Of a stretch of 64,000 nt of DNA, positions 51,468 to 60,834 are shown piece by piece. Numbering within the stretch: position 1 is the stretch's first letter; each line of letters begins with the position of its first letter. This DNA is from Bacteriovorax sp037444575 (lineage in GTDB: Bacteria; Bdellovibrionota; Bacteriovoracia; Bacteriovoracales; Bacteriovoracaceae): positions 372,001 to 436,000 of the forward strand of contig JBBIME010000004.1 in NCBI GenBank assembly GCA_037444575.1. Reading direction: 5' to 3'. The notes below the pieces were generated by a model. It ran no database searches. It was not told the DNA's origin and worked only from the letters and a program-made list of their open reading frames with translations. The translations under genes and the position numbers were made by a program.

Positions 51468-52193
51468 CTACAGCACTTCTAATCGACTACAATCCTTACA
51501 TACATTATATTTGTGTCTTAACCCTCTTGCTAAATTATTTCTAAACTCTACATACCTGGCAGAATTCCAAATTTCTTGTATGTGTTGCTCGTTCACGTTT
51601 CCCATTTCATTTTTTTGAAAAAAATCTTCAAAACATGGAAGCACATTCCCTTTCATGGTTATGGTCATTATCTTTTCAGGTATTTTACAAGGAAGAAAGA
51701 CTGTTTTTTCATTGCTTCCCAAATGAGGTAACACCCCACCGCGATTGGTAAGTTTTATGTCATAAAAATTTTGATATTTAATTTGGGCCCTCAGGGATTG
51801 GGAAAGATCGTTGATCGTTTCGTCAAGTTTACTATCCTGGACATCTTCATGCTTAGTGATCGTAAACTGATCAACTCCGATTGAAATTAACTCGACTATC
51901 TTCTCTTTTGTTAACAACGATCCATTTGTATAAAGTTCGATAAATGTTTCTGGCAAATATTTTTTGGTATTTTCCACATAAGAGCCTAGTTTTTTATTCA
52001 ATAAAGGCTCATTGTAAAAACTAAAAGAAATTCTTCCTTTGAAACTTAAATCTGAAAGCTGGTCAATTATTTTTTGAAAAAGCTCATCTGAAATAAAACC
52101 ATTTTCTATTCTATCGAATTTGGAATTCGGACAATAGGAGCAACTCTTATTGCAGTGGCTATTTATTTCAATTTCAACAGCTTCAAACATCAA
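51468..52193 (-). CDS. Short radical SAM/SPASM protein (intact paralogue of 29638-30385)
   Basis: This 241-residue compact enzyme has the barrel motif C14xxxC18xxC21 (SHCNKSCSYC), and NEPLLNKKLG serves in place of the GGE region. It has a SPASM tail with NVLPCFEDF, EMGNVNEQHIQEIW and a closing YNVCKDC. Nearly every block has a match in the frameshifted gene at 29638, so these are recent or conserved duplicates. It is first of a minus-strand unit with DUF5989 and the radical-SAM gene at 50053. HemW lies seven bases upstream on the same strand, so read-through from hemW is possible. The substrate is unknown. Confidence 0.88.
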   Translation of the reverse strand: MMFEAVEIEINSHCNKSCSYCPNSKFDRIENGFISDELFQKIIDQLSDLSFKGRISFSFYNEPLLNKKLGSYVENTKKYLPETFIELYTNGSLLTKEKIVELISIGVDQFTITKHEDVQDSKLDETINDLSQSLRAQIKYQNFYDIKLTNRGGVLPHLGSNEKTVFLPCKIPEKIMTITMKGNVLPCFEDFFQKNEMGNVNEQHIQEIWNSARYVEFRNNLARGLRHKYNVCKDCSRLEVL

Positions 52194-52199
52194 TAAATC

Positions 52200-53315
52200 C
52201 TACTGTAACTTCTTCACAAATAAATCGTTCATTAGTGAATCTAAAAGAAGATATCCTTTACTAGTCAAAGTTAAGTGAGCATCTTTATTCACCAAAGCAA
52301 GTCCCTCATTAATCCATTTCAAACTTACATCGTTCCAGCCAGAATTTTTTTCAATTCTCTCCCCCAGATCAATACCATCGGCACGTAAGGCCATATACAA
52401 CTTTTCGAGGAGAAACTCTTCTTTTGTTAGGTATTCTTTTTCAAGTTTAGCTTCTTTTGTCTTCCATTTATAGCGAAGTTTTTCCTCAGCTAAAAAACCT
52501 GTCGCCGAAGGACCTAAGGCTGCAACCGTTTTTGATTGCCAATAACTTAAATTATGCTTTGACTCCAATCCCGGTAACGCAAAGTTCGAAACTTCGTAAT
52601 GCCTATAGCCTTTTTCGCTTAAAAACTGGGCCACATCAAGGTACTCTTTTTCAATCCACTCTTCACTAGGAAGATCGTTATAATGAGTATAGTTATCTTT
52701 TACGGTAAGAATGTAGACACTAAAATGACTGGGCCCATATTTTAAAACTTTCTCTAGCTCAGATAGTACATTTCTTTTTTCATCTTTTGAAAAAGCAAGT
52801 CCAAGCATGAAATCCACAGAGAAATTAACTTTTTTCTGGTGAAAAAAATCCAACGTCTCATAGACTTCATCAATCCCATGAACCCGATCTAAATTTTTTA
52901 CAACTTGCTTGTCCAAAGACTGAATTCCAAGTGAATAGCGATTGACGCCAACCGCTTCCCATTCTTCTAAAATTTCTTCAGTCCAACTGCCAGGATTAAC
53001 TTCAAGAGTAAACTCACAGTCCGTTGCAAGCTCAACATTGTGCTTTATTAGAAAATTTTTAAGAAACTTACTTCCTTCAATTCCCCAGAGAGATGGTGTT
53101 CCTCCACCGATATAAAGAGTCTTAAGCGGAGCCCATGAGTAACCGCTCTCTTTAATCAACTTTTCGTGTTCAACAAATGAAGCATCTAGATAACGATGAA
53201 AGTCATTCAATTCCAGAGAGCGATCTACGGGAACTTTTTTATAAAAATCGCAGTAGTTGCACAGATGTTTGCAAAACGGAAAATGCAAATATAGTGATTC
53301 AATTTTTTTTCCCAT
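52200..53315 (-). CDS. hemW: HemW, radical SAM haem chaperone (oxygen-independent coproporphyrinogen oxidase-like)
   Basis: This 371-residue member of the HemN/HemW group has the motif C15xxxC19xxC22 in FPFCKHLCNYCDF, followed by YIGGGTPSLW (about 68-77), FTLEVNPGS, and GVNRYSLGIQSLD. The cysteine right after the third cluster ligand seen in true HemN (CxxxCxxCxC) is absent: here the residues are CDF, which marks HemW. HemW binds haem and passes it to haem proteins, and does not make protoporphyrinogen. The tail ends in the usual winged-helix-like region (LTLTSKGYLLLDSL). It is divergent from the M16 peptidase gene and is housekeeping, lying at the edge of the accessory locus. Confidence 0.93.
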   Translation of the reverse strand: MGKKIESLYLHFPFCKHLCNYCDFYKKVPVDRSLELNDFHRYLDASFVEHEKLIKESGYSWAPLKTLYIGGGTPSLWGIEGSKFLKNFLIKHNVELATDCEFTLEVNPGSWTEEILEEWEAVGVNRYSLGIQSLDKQVVKNLDRVHGIDEVYETLDFFHQKKVNFSVDFMLGLAFSKDEKRNVLSELEKVLKYGPSHFSVYILTVKDNYTHYNDLPSEEWIEKEYLDVAQFLSEKGYRHYEVSNFALPGLESKHNLSYWQSKTVAALGPSATGFLAEEKLRYKWKTKEAKLEKEYLTKEEFLLEKLYMALRADGIDLGERIEKNSGWNDVSLKWINEGLALVNKDAHLTLTSKGYLLLDSLMNDLFVKKLQ

Positions 53316-53383
53316 AATATTTTGTCTTTCGGGTATAATAAGATGTTTCTTCTCATATTAAAAAGTTTATCAGGAAATACAAT

Positions 53384-55963
53384 ATGCAATATGAAATTTG
53401 CACTCTAAAAAACAATCTCAAAACTCTTTTCGTCCACTCACCAGGTTCTACTGCTGCAACCGTACAAATCTGGTTTCGGGCAGGAAGTGCTCTTGAAAAA
53501 GATGATCACATCGGAATTGCTCACTTTCTGGAGCATATGTTTTTTAAAGGAACAGCAACTAGACCCGGAGCAAAGATAGCTCATGAAGTGGAAACTTTTG
53601 GGGGAGAAATCAACGCCTTCACCTCATTTGATTACACTTGCTATTACATCAACACTCCAAACAATAAACTGCCTCAATCAATCAGCATTCTTCTAGATAT
53701 GGTTGCCAATCCGGAGTTTAAACAAGAAGACCTTGTTCCTGAACGCGGAGTTGTCTTTGAAGAATACCGTCGATCGATAGATAGCCCGGGCCAATTTGCT
53801 TTCAGCAAACTTCAAGCATCGGCCTTCGAAGGAAGTTATGCTCATCCTATTTTAGGTTCTGAAGAAACAATTAAAAATTTTTCACGCGAACAACTGAACT
53901 ATTTCAGAAATTCTTTTTACAATCTTTCAAATACTCTTTTGATTGTTTCTGGTGATATGAGCAACAAAGAAGAGTACATCAAAACAATTGAAAATTATAA
54001 ATTACCAGAAGGACCTGAAAGTTCATTTCCTGAATTCCATTTAAAAAATAATGCATCTTTAGACATTCACCAAAAAGAAGTGGGGATGGCAACATTAACG
54101 ATGGTTATTCAGGCCCCTCATTATTTAACTCACGATGGAGCAAGCGAAGATCTTGCTATCAATTGCTTAGGCTTTGGAGAATCGTCACGACTCTATAGCG
54201 CTCTTGTTCTTGAGAAGACTTTAGCTAACGTTGCCTCAGCTTCAACTATGTTTATGGCCAAAGGCGGAGCTCACTTTGTCCGTTTAGTATTCCCTCATAA
54301 GAATATGAATGAAGTTTTAACTAAGTTTATGACTGTCATTAATGAAACTGTTTCAAAAGGTGTAAAAGTTGATGAGGTTTCAAAGATTAAAAACCAATAC
54401 CTCTCATCTAAAATTTATGAGATGGAATCAATCGAATCTTTTGCTTTCTCTCTAGGTCATAGTTATGCCCAAAGTGGCGATATCAAATGCGAAGAAGAAT
54501 TTATTGAACGAATTAAATCGACAACACCTCATGCAGTTAACAAATCTCTTAAAGATATTTTCTCAAAAAATGTTCATTTGGGATTACAAATTCCTAAAGA
54601 AGCTTCTTTGGCGGAGTCTAAAAAACACATCGCTAAATTCCAAAAAAACCTAGAGGCGTTAAAGAAATCTCTTCTTCAAAGTAAGAAAAGAGAAAAATTT
54701 AAAACAGAAACATCGAAAAAAGATAAGCAGGTTCAACTCATCAGAATTAAACCAGGCGTATCATTTATCTATCGTCAAAATATTATGACTCCGACTTTTG
54801 TTCTCCAAGCTTATTTGCGAGGGGGCCTTACTGAAGAAACGGAAAAGTCTAATGGTGTCTATCACCTTTTAAGTTCTCTGCTTACTAAAGGGCATAACAA
54901 AATTAGTTATGAGAAAATTAAACTTACCCTTGAAGAGAAATCTTCAAGCATTAACGGATTTTCTGGCAAAAATGCCTATGGAATCTTGATGCACGGATTG
55001 AGTGAAAATATTAAAGACCTTTTTCCACATTTCTCTGGGGCACTTATTCACCCTGATATGCCCAACAAATATTTAAATCATGAAAAACAACTCGCAACAA
55101 GAGCTCTTACAAATCAAAAAGAAGATCCAGTGAAACAATGTTTTAAAGAAGTTCAACAACTCTTCTTTGCTAAACATCCATATGCTCTTAATCCTCTTGG
55201 ATCAACAGCATCTTTAAAATCAATCACACAAAAAAGCCTATTAAGCCTTCATCATAAAAATTTAAAGACGAAAGAAATTATTCTAACGTACTGTGGAGAT
55301 GGTGAGCTCGATGACATTTTAGATATTCTAAAACCTGTTTTCGATGCTCTTCCGACAAGAAAAAGCCAAGCTGTTAAATTCAAACAATACAAACCACTGC
55401 TTGGTTTTGAGCGCTTTATTCCTTTTAACAGAGAACAAACGCAAATTTTCTATGGGATTCCATGCGGAAAAATGGGCTCTCCTGAAAATCTATACTTGAA
55501 AATGCTCACCTCGCACCTCTCAGGTCAGTCTTCAGAACTTTTCGTTGAAGTACGCGATCGCCAAGGTCTTTGTTACTCGGCTCAACCAGTTCACTTTGCT
55601 GCTTTAGAAGGCGGTTACTTTGGAATTTATATGGCCTCGGGCCACGATAAAGTTCCTGCTGCTATTGGTGCTATTAAAGAATTAATTGGAAGAATTCGCG
55701 ACAACGGACTGGCCGAAGAAGACTTCAATAGAATCAAAACAATGATTGAAGGGCAAAATTTAATTAATGTTCAGACAAATGAAGATTTCGCTTCGGTTTA
55801 TTCTGTCCCTGTACTTCAAGCTCAAGGTCTGGATTATTACTATAAAGTGAACAAAGAAATTGAAGATCTGACTTATGAAAAGTTTCAGGCAAACATTAAA
55901 AAAGTTCTGTCTCAGAAGTGGAACACTGTCGTCGTAGGAAGACCAAACAACGGCGTTAAGTAA
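53384..55963 (+). CDS. M16 family zinc metallopeptidase (pitrilysin-like), two-domain fusion
   Basis: The 859-residue protein has two M16 halves. The first is catalytic: HxxEH at residues 47-51 in HFLEHMFFKGT, with the third ligand region VPERGVVFEEYRRS about 75 residues later. The second half has YHLLSSLLTKG in place of HxxEH and so is the inactive partner half that helps enclose the substrate. No signal peptide is evident, so it is probably cytoplasmic. AGGAAA precedes the ATG, and a TATAAT occurs in the short gap shared with hemW. The stop overlaps meaB on the other strand by eight bases. Confidence 0.93.
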   Translation: MQYEICTLKNNLKTLFVHSPGSTAATVQIWFRAGSALEKDDHIGIAHFLEHMFFKGTATRPGAKIAHEVETFGGEINAFTSFDYTCYYINTPNNKLPQSISILLDMVANPEFKQEDLVPERGVVFEEYRRSIDSPGQFAFSKLQASAFEGSYAHPILGSEETIKNFSREQLNYFRNSFYNLSNTLLIVSGDMSNKEEYIKTIENYKLPEGPESSFPEFHLKNNASLDIHQKEVGMATLTMVIQAPHYLTHDGASEDLAINCLGFGESSRLYSALVLEKTLANVASASTMFMAKGGAHFVRLVFPHKNMNEVLTKFMTVINETVSKGVKVDEVSKIKNQYLSSKIYEMESIESFAFSLGHSYAQSGDIKCEEEFIERIKSTTPHAVNKSLKDIFSKNVHLGLQIPKEASLAESKKHIAKFQKNLEALKKSLLQSKKREKFKTETSKKDKQVQLIRIKPGVSFIYRQNIMTPTFVLQAYLRGGLTEETEKSNGVYHLLSSLLTKGHNKISYEKIKLTLEEKSSSINGFSGKNAYGILMHGLSENIKDLFPHFSGALIHPDMPNKYLNHEKQLATRALTNQKEDPVKQCFKEVQQLFFAKHPYALNPLGSTASLKSITQKSLLSLHHKNLKTKEIILTYCGDGELDDILDILKPVFDALPTRKSQAVKFKQYKPLLGFERFIPFNREQTQIFYGIPCGKMGSPENLYLKMLTSHLSGQSSELFVEVRDRQGLCYSAQPVHFAALEGGYFGIYMASGHDKVPAAIGAIKELIGRIRDNGLAEEDFNRIKTMIEGQNLINVQTNEDFASVYSVPVLQAQGLDYYYKVNKEIEDLTYEKFQANIKKVLSQKWNTVVVGRPNNGVK

Positions 55964-56927
55964 AAATTTTTTTGATATACTCTTGAGCTGCCTTCAAAGG
56001 GAGAATCTCTCCATTTGTAACGGCGAGCTCAAGCCTGTCACGTTCAGATTTAAGCGATTTGTTTTGAAGAATCCGTATTTGAAATAATTCCTCGGTGAGT
56101 TTTTTAAACCAATCCTTATTTTGTAATAATCTTTTCTTAGAAAAGTATCCTGACTTTTCTGAAATCTTTTTATAGTTATTGATCATTTCATAGATGGCAT
56201 CTATATTTTTCTTCTCTAAGGCAGAACACACCATCGCTCTTGTTTTCCAATCTTGGTTAGGTTTCATCAACTCAAGAGCACTCGAATACTGAGCAAGTGT
56301 TTGATTGGCCTTCCCTATAAATTCACCATCTGCTTTATTTACAACAACCGCATCTGCTAATTCCAAAATTCCTTTTTTAATTCCTTGAAGCTCATCACCA
56401 GCGTTCGGCAACATGAGCACGAGAAAAAAATCTACCATATCGGCGACTTCAAATTCGGACTGACCAACTCCAACCGTTTCAACCAGAATATAATCAAATC
56501 CAGCGGCTTCAAAAAGCAGAATGCTCTCTCTAGTTTTTTGAGCTACTCCACCAAGAAATCCTTTTGAAGGAGATGGACGGATAAATGCATTTTCTTCTTG
56601 AGCGAGATTTTCCATTCGAGTTTTATCACCCAAAATAGATCCGCCTGATAAAGGAGAACTTGGATCAATCGCAAGAACGGCGACTTTGTGTCCTTTCTTA
56701 ATAAGATATTGTCCAAAGCTTTCAATAAAAGTTGATTTACCGACTCCAGGGACACCTGTGATACCTAAACGTACACTTTTTCCACTGTGAGGAAGAATTT
56801 GCTCTAGAAGCTTTTGTGCTTCCTCATGATCTTCATGGCGAGAACTCTCCACTAAGGTTATGGCCTTAGCTAAACTTCTGCGATCGCCTTTTAAAAGTTT
56901 TTGAAGATCGATTTTTTCAAAACTCAT
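55956..56927 (-). CDS. meaB: MeaB-type G-protein chaperone of methylmalonyl-CoA mutase
   Basis: MeaB (MMAA, ArgK) is a GTPase that guards and repairs methylmalonyl-CoA mutase by gating cobalamin loading. Seen are the P-loop GVPGVGKSTFIESFG (about 58-72), DPSSPLSGGSILGDKTRM (switch region, about 92), ETVGVGQSE (about 150) and NKADGE (guanine specificity, about 198). The 323-residue length is typical. Its start overlaps the mutase stop by four bases (ATGA), so they are coupled. Confidence 0.95.
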   Translation of the reverse strand: MSFEKIDLQKLLKGDRRSLAKAITLVESSRHEDHEEAQKLLEQILPHSGKSVRLGITGVPGVGKSTFIESFGQYLIKKGHKVAVLAIDPSSPLSGGSILGDKTRMENLAQEENAFIRPSPSKGFLGGVAQKTRESILLFEAAGFDYILVETVGVGQSEFEVADMVDFFLVLMLPNAGDELQGIKKGILELADAVVVNKADGEFIGKANQTLAQYSSALELMKPNQDWKTRAMVCSALEKKNIDAIYEMINNYKKISEKSGYFSKKRLLQNKDWFKKLTEELFQIRILQNKSLKSERDRLELAVTNGEILPLKAAQEYIKKIFT

Positions 56928-59074
56928 TTCTTTTCCTCAAAAGCTTTCAGAAGTTCTTCAGCACAGTAAGGAATAGTTGTTCCTGGTCCAAAGATTCTTG
57001 CAACTCCGGCCTTAAAAAGAAAATCATAATCTTGTTTTGGAATGACTCCACCAGCGACAACAACAATATCGGAAGCATCCTGTTTTTTTAGTTCTTTAAT
57101 GAGTTCTGGAATGAGAGTTTTATGTCCAGCAGCTAATGAAGATGAGGCTACGAAGTGAACATCATTTTCAACCGCTTGTTTAGCAACTTCTTTAGGGGTT
57201 GAAAAAAGTGGAGAGAGATCCACATCAAAACCTAAATCCGCGAGACCTGTTGCTACAACTTTAGCTCCACGATCATGTCCATCTTGTCCCATTTTCGAAA
57301 TTAGAATTCGAGGGCGTCTTCCATTTTTTTCAATGAATGCTTTGATTTTTTCTTGAATCAATTTCCACTCCTCATCGTTTTCATATGACGAACCATAGAC
57401 CCCAGAGACTGTTTGTGTTTGGGCATTATAACGTCCCCAAACTTTTTCTAGTGCATACGTAATTTCACCAACAGAAGCTCTCAAGCGGGCCGCTTTAACT
57501 GCTAAGTCGAGACCATTGCCAATTCCTGTTTGAGCGTATTCAGTAAGAGCATTTAATGCTTCCATCAATTTATGATCATCTCGATTTTTACGTAGATGAT
57601 CTAAACGCTTAAGTTGAGATTCTCTAACTTTGTCATTATCAATTTCTAAAATTTCGTGGATATCTTCTTTTTGTAGTTTGTATTTATTCACACCAACGAT
57701 GACATCCAAACCTTTATCGATACGTGCTTGTTTTGAAGCTGCCGATTTTTCGATATTAAGTTTTGGAATTCCTGTTTCAATGGCCTTTGCCATTCCACCT
57801 TGTTTTTCAATATCAAGAATAATGGCCCAAGCTTTATCGGCCATTTCCTGAGTTAAACTTTCCATCATGTAAGAGCCGCCCCAAGGATCAACTACTTTTG
57901 TAATTTGAGTTTCTTCTTGTAAAACAATTTGCGTGTTTCTCGCTATACGAGCAGAAAAATCCGTTGGAAGAGCAATCGCTTCATCAAAAGCATTAGTGTG
58001 AAGAGATTGAGTTCCGCCAAAGATAGCGGCCATCGCTTCTATTGTCGTTCTAATTACGTTGTTGTAAGGATCTTGCTCAGTGAGAGACCATCCAGATGTC
58101 TGGCAATGCGTGCGAAGAATTTTTGAATTTACATCTTTAGGATTATATTTTGAAACAATCTTATCCCAAAGAAGTCTCGCTGCTCTAAGCTTTGCGATCT
58201 CCATATAAAAATTCATTCCAATCCCAAAGAAGAATGAAAGTCTTGGAGCGAAGTCATCAATATTCATTCCAGTAGCAAGAGCTGTCTCAATATATTCTTT
58301 TCCATCAGCAAGTGTGTATGCAAGCTCCAGAACTGCATCAGCTCCAGCTTCTTGCATGTGATAGCCCGAAATAGAAATCGAATTAAATTTAGGCATATGC
58401 TTAGATGTGTAAGCAAAAATATCAGCAATGATTCTCATTGATGGCTTTGGTGGAAAAATATAAGTATTTCGCACCATAAATTCTTTTAAAATATCGTTTT
58501 GAATTGTTCCTGATAATTTATCAGGACTCACTCCTTGCTCTTCTGCTGCAACAATGTAATTGGCAAGAACAGGTAACACTGCTCCATTCATTGTCATCGA
58601 CACAGAAACTTTATCAAGTGGGATTTGATTAAAGAGAATTTTCATATCCTCTACTGAATCAATTGCCACTCCTGCTTTTCCAACGTCACCACTTACGCGA
58701 GGATGATCAGAATCATAACCTCTGTGGGTAGCGAGATCAAAGGCAACTGAAATCCCTTGGCCTCCGGCCGCGAGCGCTTTCCGATAAAAAGCATTTGACT
58801 CTTCCGCTGTTGAAAACCCAGCATACTGGCGAATTGTCCAAGGCCTGCCAGCATACATCGTCGCCTTTGGACCTCTTATAAAAGGTTCAAGCCCAGGCAT
58901 GGTATTTGTGAATTGGAGTTTTTCGCTATCTTCTTTTGTATAAAGAGGCTTTACCACGATTCCTTCAGCACTATGCCAAGAGAGATCTTCGATTTTTTTT
59001 CCTTTTGATTCTTTTTCTGCAAGTTTTCTCCAATCAGCTGGAGACGAAGTTTTAGGTTGGTAATTGTTATCCAT
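56924..59074 (-). CDS. mcm: Methylmalonyl-CoA mutase, single-chain large form
   Basis: This enzyme rearranges (R)-methylmalonyl-CoA to succinyl-CoA with adenosylcobalamin. The 716-residue chain has the substrate-binding barrel (TMPGLEPFIRGPKATMYAG near residue 38, RQYAGFSTAEESNAFYR near 82, SISGYHMQEAGADA near 235) and the C-terminal cobalamin domain with the DxHxxG motif in KMGQDGHDRGAKVVATGL (about 597) and VVAGGVIP. It is therefore the catalytic homodimer type, not the inactive beta subunit. meaB follows with an ATGA overlap. With the propionyl-CoA carboxylase genes at 60835-64000 it makes a propionate-to-succinyl-CoA path. An epimerase is not in the window. Confidence 0.97.
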   Translation of the reverse strand: MDNNYQPKTSSPADWRKLAEKESKGKKIEDLSWHSAEGIVVKPLYTKEDSEKLQFTNTMPGLEPFIRGPKATMYAGRPWTIRQYAGFSTAEESNAFYRKALAAGGQGISVAFDLATHRGYDSDHPRVSGDVGKAGVAIDSVEDMKILFNQIPLDKVSVSMTMNGAVLPVLANYIVAAEEQGVSPDKLSGTIQNDILKEFMVRNTYIFPPKPSMRIIADIFAYTSKHMPKFNSISISGYHMQEAGADAVLELAYTLADGKEYIETALATGMNIDDFAPRLSFFFGIGMNFYMEIAKLRAARLLWDKIVSKYNPKDVNSKILRTHCQTSGWSLTEQDPYNNVIRTTIEAMAAIFGGTQSLHTNAFDEAIALPTDFSARIARNTQIVLQEETQITKVVDPWGGSYMMESLTQEMADKAWAIILDIEKQGGMAKAIETGIPKLNIEKSAASKQARIDKGLDVIVGVNKYKLQKEDIHEILEIDNDKVRESQLKRLDHLRKNRDDHKLMEALNALTEYAQTGIGNGLDLAVKAARLRASVGEITYALEKVWGRYNAQTQTVSGVYGSSYENDEEWKLIQEKIKAFIEKNGRRPRILISKMGQDGHDRGAKVVATGLADLGFDVDLSPLFSTPKEVAKQAVENDVHFVASSSLAAGHKTLIPELIKELKKQDASDIVVVAGGVIPKQDYDFLFKAGVARIFGPGTTIPYCAEELLKAFEEKK

Positions 59075-59140
59075 TAGGTATGTCCTTTCTTATTTCTTGA
59101 CCCTTTGGAGGGGGAAATATTTACCTAGATTTTAGAGTGA

Positions 59141-59737
59141 ATGCCCGATGTTGTAAAATTTAATATGGCCTTAGAAATTGGGCCAACAAAGGAGGCAAAG
59201 CTTTATATGACTCAGGATTCAAAGCTCGTTCTTGAAAATAGCCTCCAAGTTTTCTTCTATGACATCCTCCAGGAATTCAACAAAAAATCACAGAATCCCC
59301 TTCCCAATGAAATCATTTATTATTCTTCTTTAGTTATGGATCAGTTTGGCTTTTCTCATCGCTATTTTGAAGCAGTAGATGGCAAGGTTCGCGAAAAAAT
59401 TTTAGGGGTAAAACTTCTAGAAAGCGCTCAGCTTCCCAAAGCAAAACAAAAAGCCGCCATTCAAGATATTGGTGAAACTGCATTGCTTCTTTGTGGGTAT
59501 TTCCCGGACTCATTTAATAAAAAAATTGTTGATACAAAGTATTATCATGACATTGGCGCTCTTGCCTACAAACGTCTCAACACTTTCACTCCCAAAGCCT
59601 ATGACGTACCAAATTTTTTTGAAAAAATGTCCCGACAGTTTTCTCATGTCACTACTTTGATGAGCTTAGTTTCTGAAAAACAAGAGAGTGACCCGATGAA
59701 CTTTTTTCTCATGACCAATGCCAAAAAAGCAGTCTAG
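59141..59737 (+). CDS. Hypothetical protein, unknown
   Basis: This 198-residue soluble protein has no signal or membrane segment. It is mostly helical, with blocks such as LQVFFYDILQEFNKK, IQDIGETALLLCGYFP and YYHDIGALAYKRL. The regular helices and the single GETALLLCGYF block suggest a conserved family, but I do not recognise it. I keep the ATG at 59141. An alternative ATG at 59207 has a better ribosome-binding sequence (AGGAGG, 11 bases away) and would remove 22 residues. It lies divergent from the mutase operon and 37 bases before the HPr-kinase-like gene, so the two may be co-transcribed. Confidence 0.65.
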   Translation: MPDVVKFNMALEIGPTKEAKLYMTQDSKLVLENSLQVFFYDILQEFNKKSQNPLPNEIIYYSSLVMDQFGFSHRYFEAVDGKVREKILGVKLLESAQLPKAKQKAAIQDIGETALLLCGYFPDSFNKKIVDTKYYHDIGALAYKRLNTFTPKAYDVPNFFEKMSRQFSHVTTLMSLVSEKQESDPMNFFLMTNAKKAV

Positions 59738-59774
59738 TCTTTTTCTTTAGGGAATAAAGATATAAGATTTTGAA

Positions 59775-60782
59775 ATGGCAATCTACTTAAACATTTTGGG
59801 ATATAACGTCGCAGTGTCTTCCAATGACGACACAATAACAACTCATCTCAAAATGGATTTTGAACATTTTTTAAAAAATGATAACTCCAAATCAATCATC
59901 GACCTTACGATCGATTGCCAACTTCTTGGAGAAATCCCTTCTGCTATTTTACCAAAAAATCTCAAACCACTTTTTCAACGCCAAAACTCAATCACCTATG
60001 AAAAAGATGGCCTTAGATACAACGATTATTATGGAAAAGTTCTATCGCGTTTTAGTGCCATTAAAAATGAAGCACTCATTCTCGGAATTGATAGAGATAA
60101 GCTTTACGAAGTTCTCTATCTTTTTATTCTTTCTCGATCTGGAAAATATCTGGACCTAAAAGGAATTCATAAAATTCACGCTTTCTCAATTGCTCACAAA
60201 GGAAAGGGGCTCGTCTGTATGCAACCAATGAGAGGTGGAAAATCCACTCTCTTTACAGAGATCTTATCTCAATTTGATGTGGCCATTGGCTCAGATGATA
60301 CCCCGCTCATTAACGAATTTGGTCTTCTCGCTCCTTTTCCTCTGAGAGTTAGTCTCGATACTCTTCCGGACAGATTTAAAATCAATGATGATCAGTACTA
60401 TTTAATGAATCGAGAATTTTATAAATCCAAATACAGTATTTCTCTTAAGGCCTTTGATAAAAAAATTGCAAACAACTGCATCGATTTTATTTTTGTAGAG
60501 GCCCATCGATCCACTTACGATGAACCTTTTTTAGTTCCCATGACGAAAGTGAGACTTCTAAAAAGACTCTTTCATCACATGGTTATTGGTTTTGGTCTTC
60601 CAATTATTTTTGAATATTTTTGGGAATCAGGCCCCAGAGATTTTTTGAGAAAGACACTTATTTTCTACAAACGCTTTTTCTCTGCCGTTAAATTGTCTCT
60701 TACTAAAAAAGGATATGATTTATACATGAGTAAAGATTCAAAGAAGAATGCCCAAGCACTCATGAAGCTTTTGAACAAATAA
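59775..60782 (+). CDS. HPr kinase-like P-loop protein
   Basis: The middle of this 335-residue protein has the HprK-type P-loop MQPMRGGKST (about 149-158), followed by DVAIGSDDTPLIN (168-180), where the acidic pair serves as Walker B and catalytic residues. There is no N-terminal HPr-regulator domain. Such stand-alone HprK-like kinases occur with PqqD-like proteins and nucleotidyltransferases in peptide-natural-product loci, where some phosphorylate the precursor peptide. The PqqD-like gene is far away here (30948), so that link is only inference. The first 130 residues are unrecognised. The stop codon overlaps the terminator of the convergent carboxylase operon. Confidence 0.75.
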   Translation: MAIYLNILGYNVAVSSNDDTITTHLKMDFEHFLKNDNSKSIIDLTIDCQLLGEIPSAILPKNLKPLFQRQNSITYEKDGLRYNDYYGKVLSRFSAIKNEALILGIDRDKLYEVLYLFILSRSGKYLDLKGIHKIHAFSIAHKGKGLVCMQPMRGGKSTLFTEILSQFDVAIGSDDTPLINEFGLLAPFPLRVSLDTLPDRFKINDDQYYLMNREFYKSKYSISLKAFDKKIANNCIDFIFVEAHRSTYDEPFLVPMTKVRLLKRLFHHMVIGFGLPIIFEYFWESGPRDFLRKTLIFYKRFFSAVKLSLTKKGYDLYMSKDSKKNAQALMKLLNK

Positions 60783-60804
60783 AAAAGGCTTCCGAAGAAG
60801 CCTT
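60781..60804 (-). terminator. Intrinsic terminator of the propionyl-CoA carboxylase operon
   Basis: On the minus strand the stem AAGGCTTC / GAAGCCTT (eight pairs, four-base loop) runs into six T. It also covers the stop codon of the convergent HprK-like gene. It is about 30 bases past the biotinyl subunit stop. Confidence 0.88.
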
Positions 60805-60834
60805 AATGATTTTAATTTCGATTTTGATTTCGTT

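Noticed and set aside
51359..51544. 61-codon plus-strand frame between radical-SAM genes
   Set aside because: It is antisense to the DUF5989 micro-protein and the radical-SAM end, with a composition that looks random.
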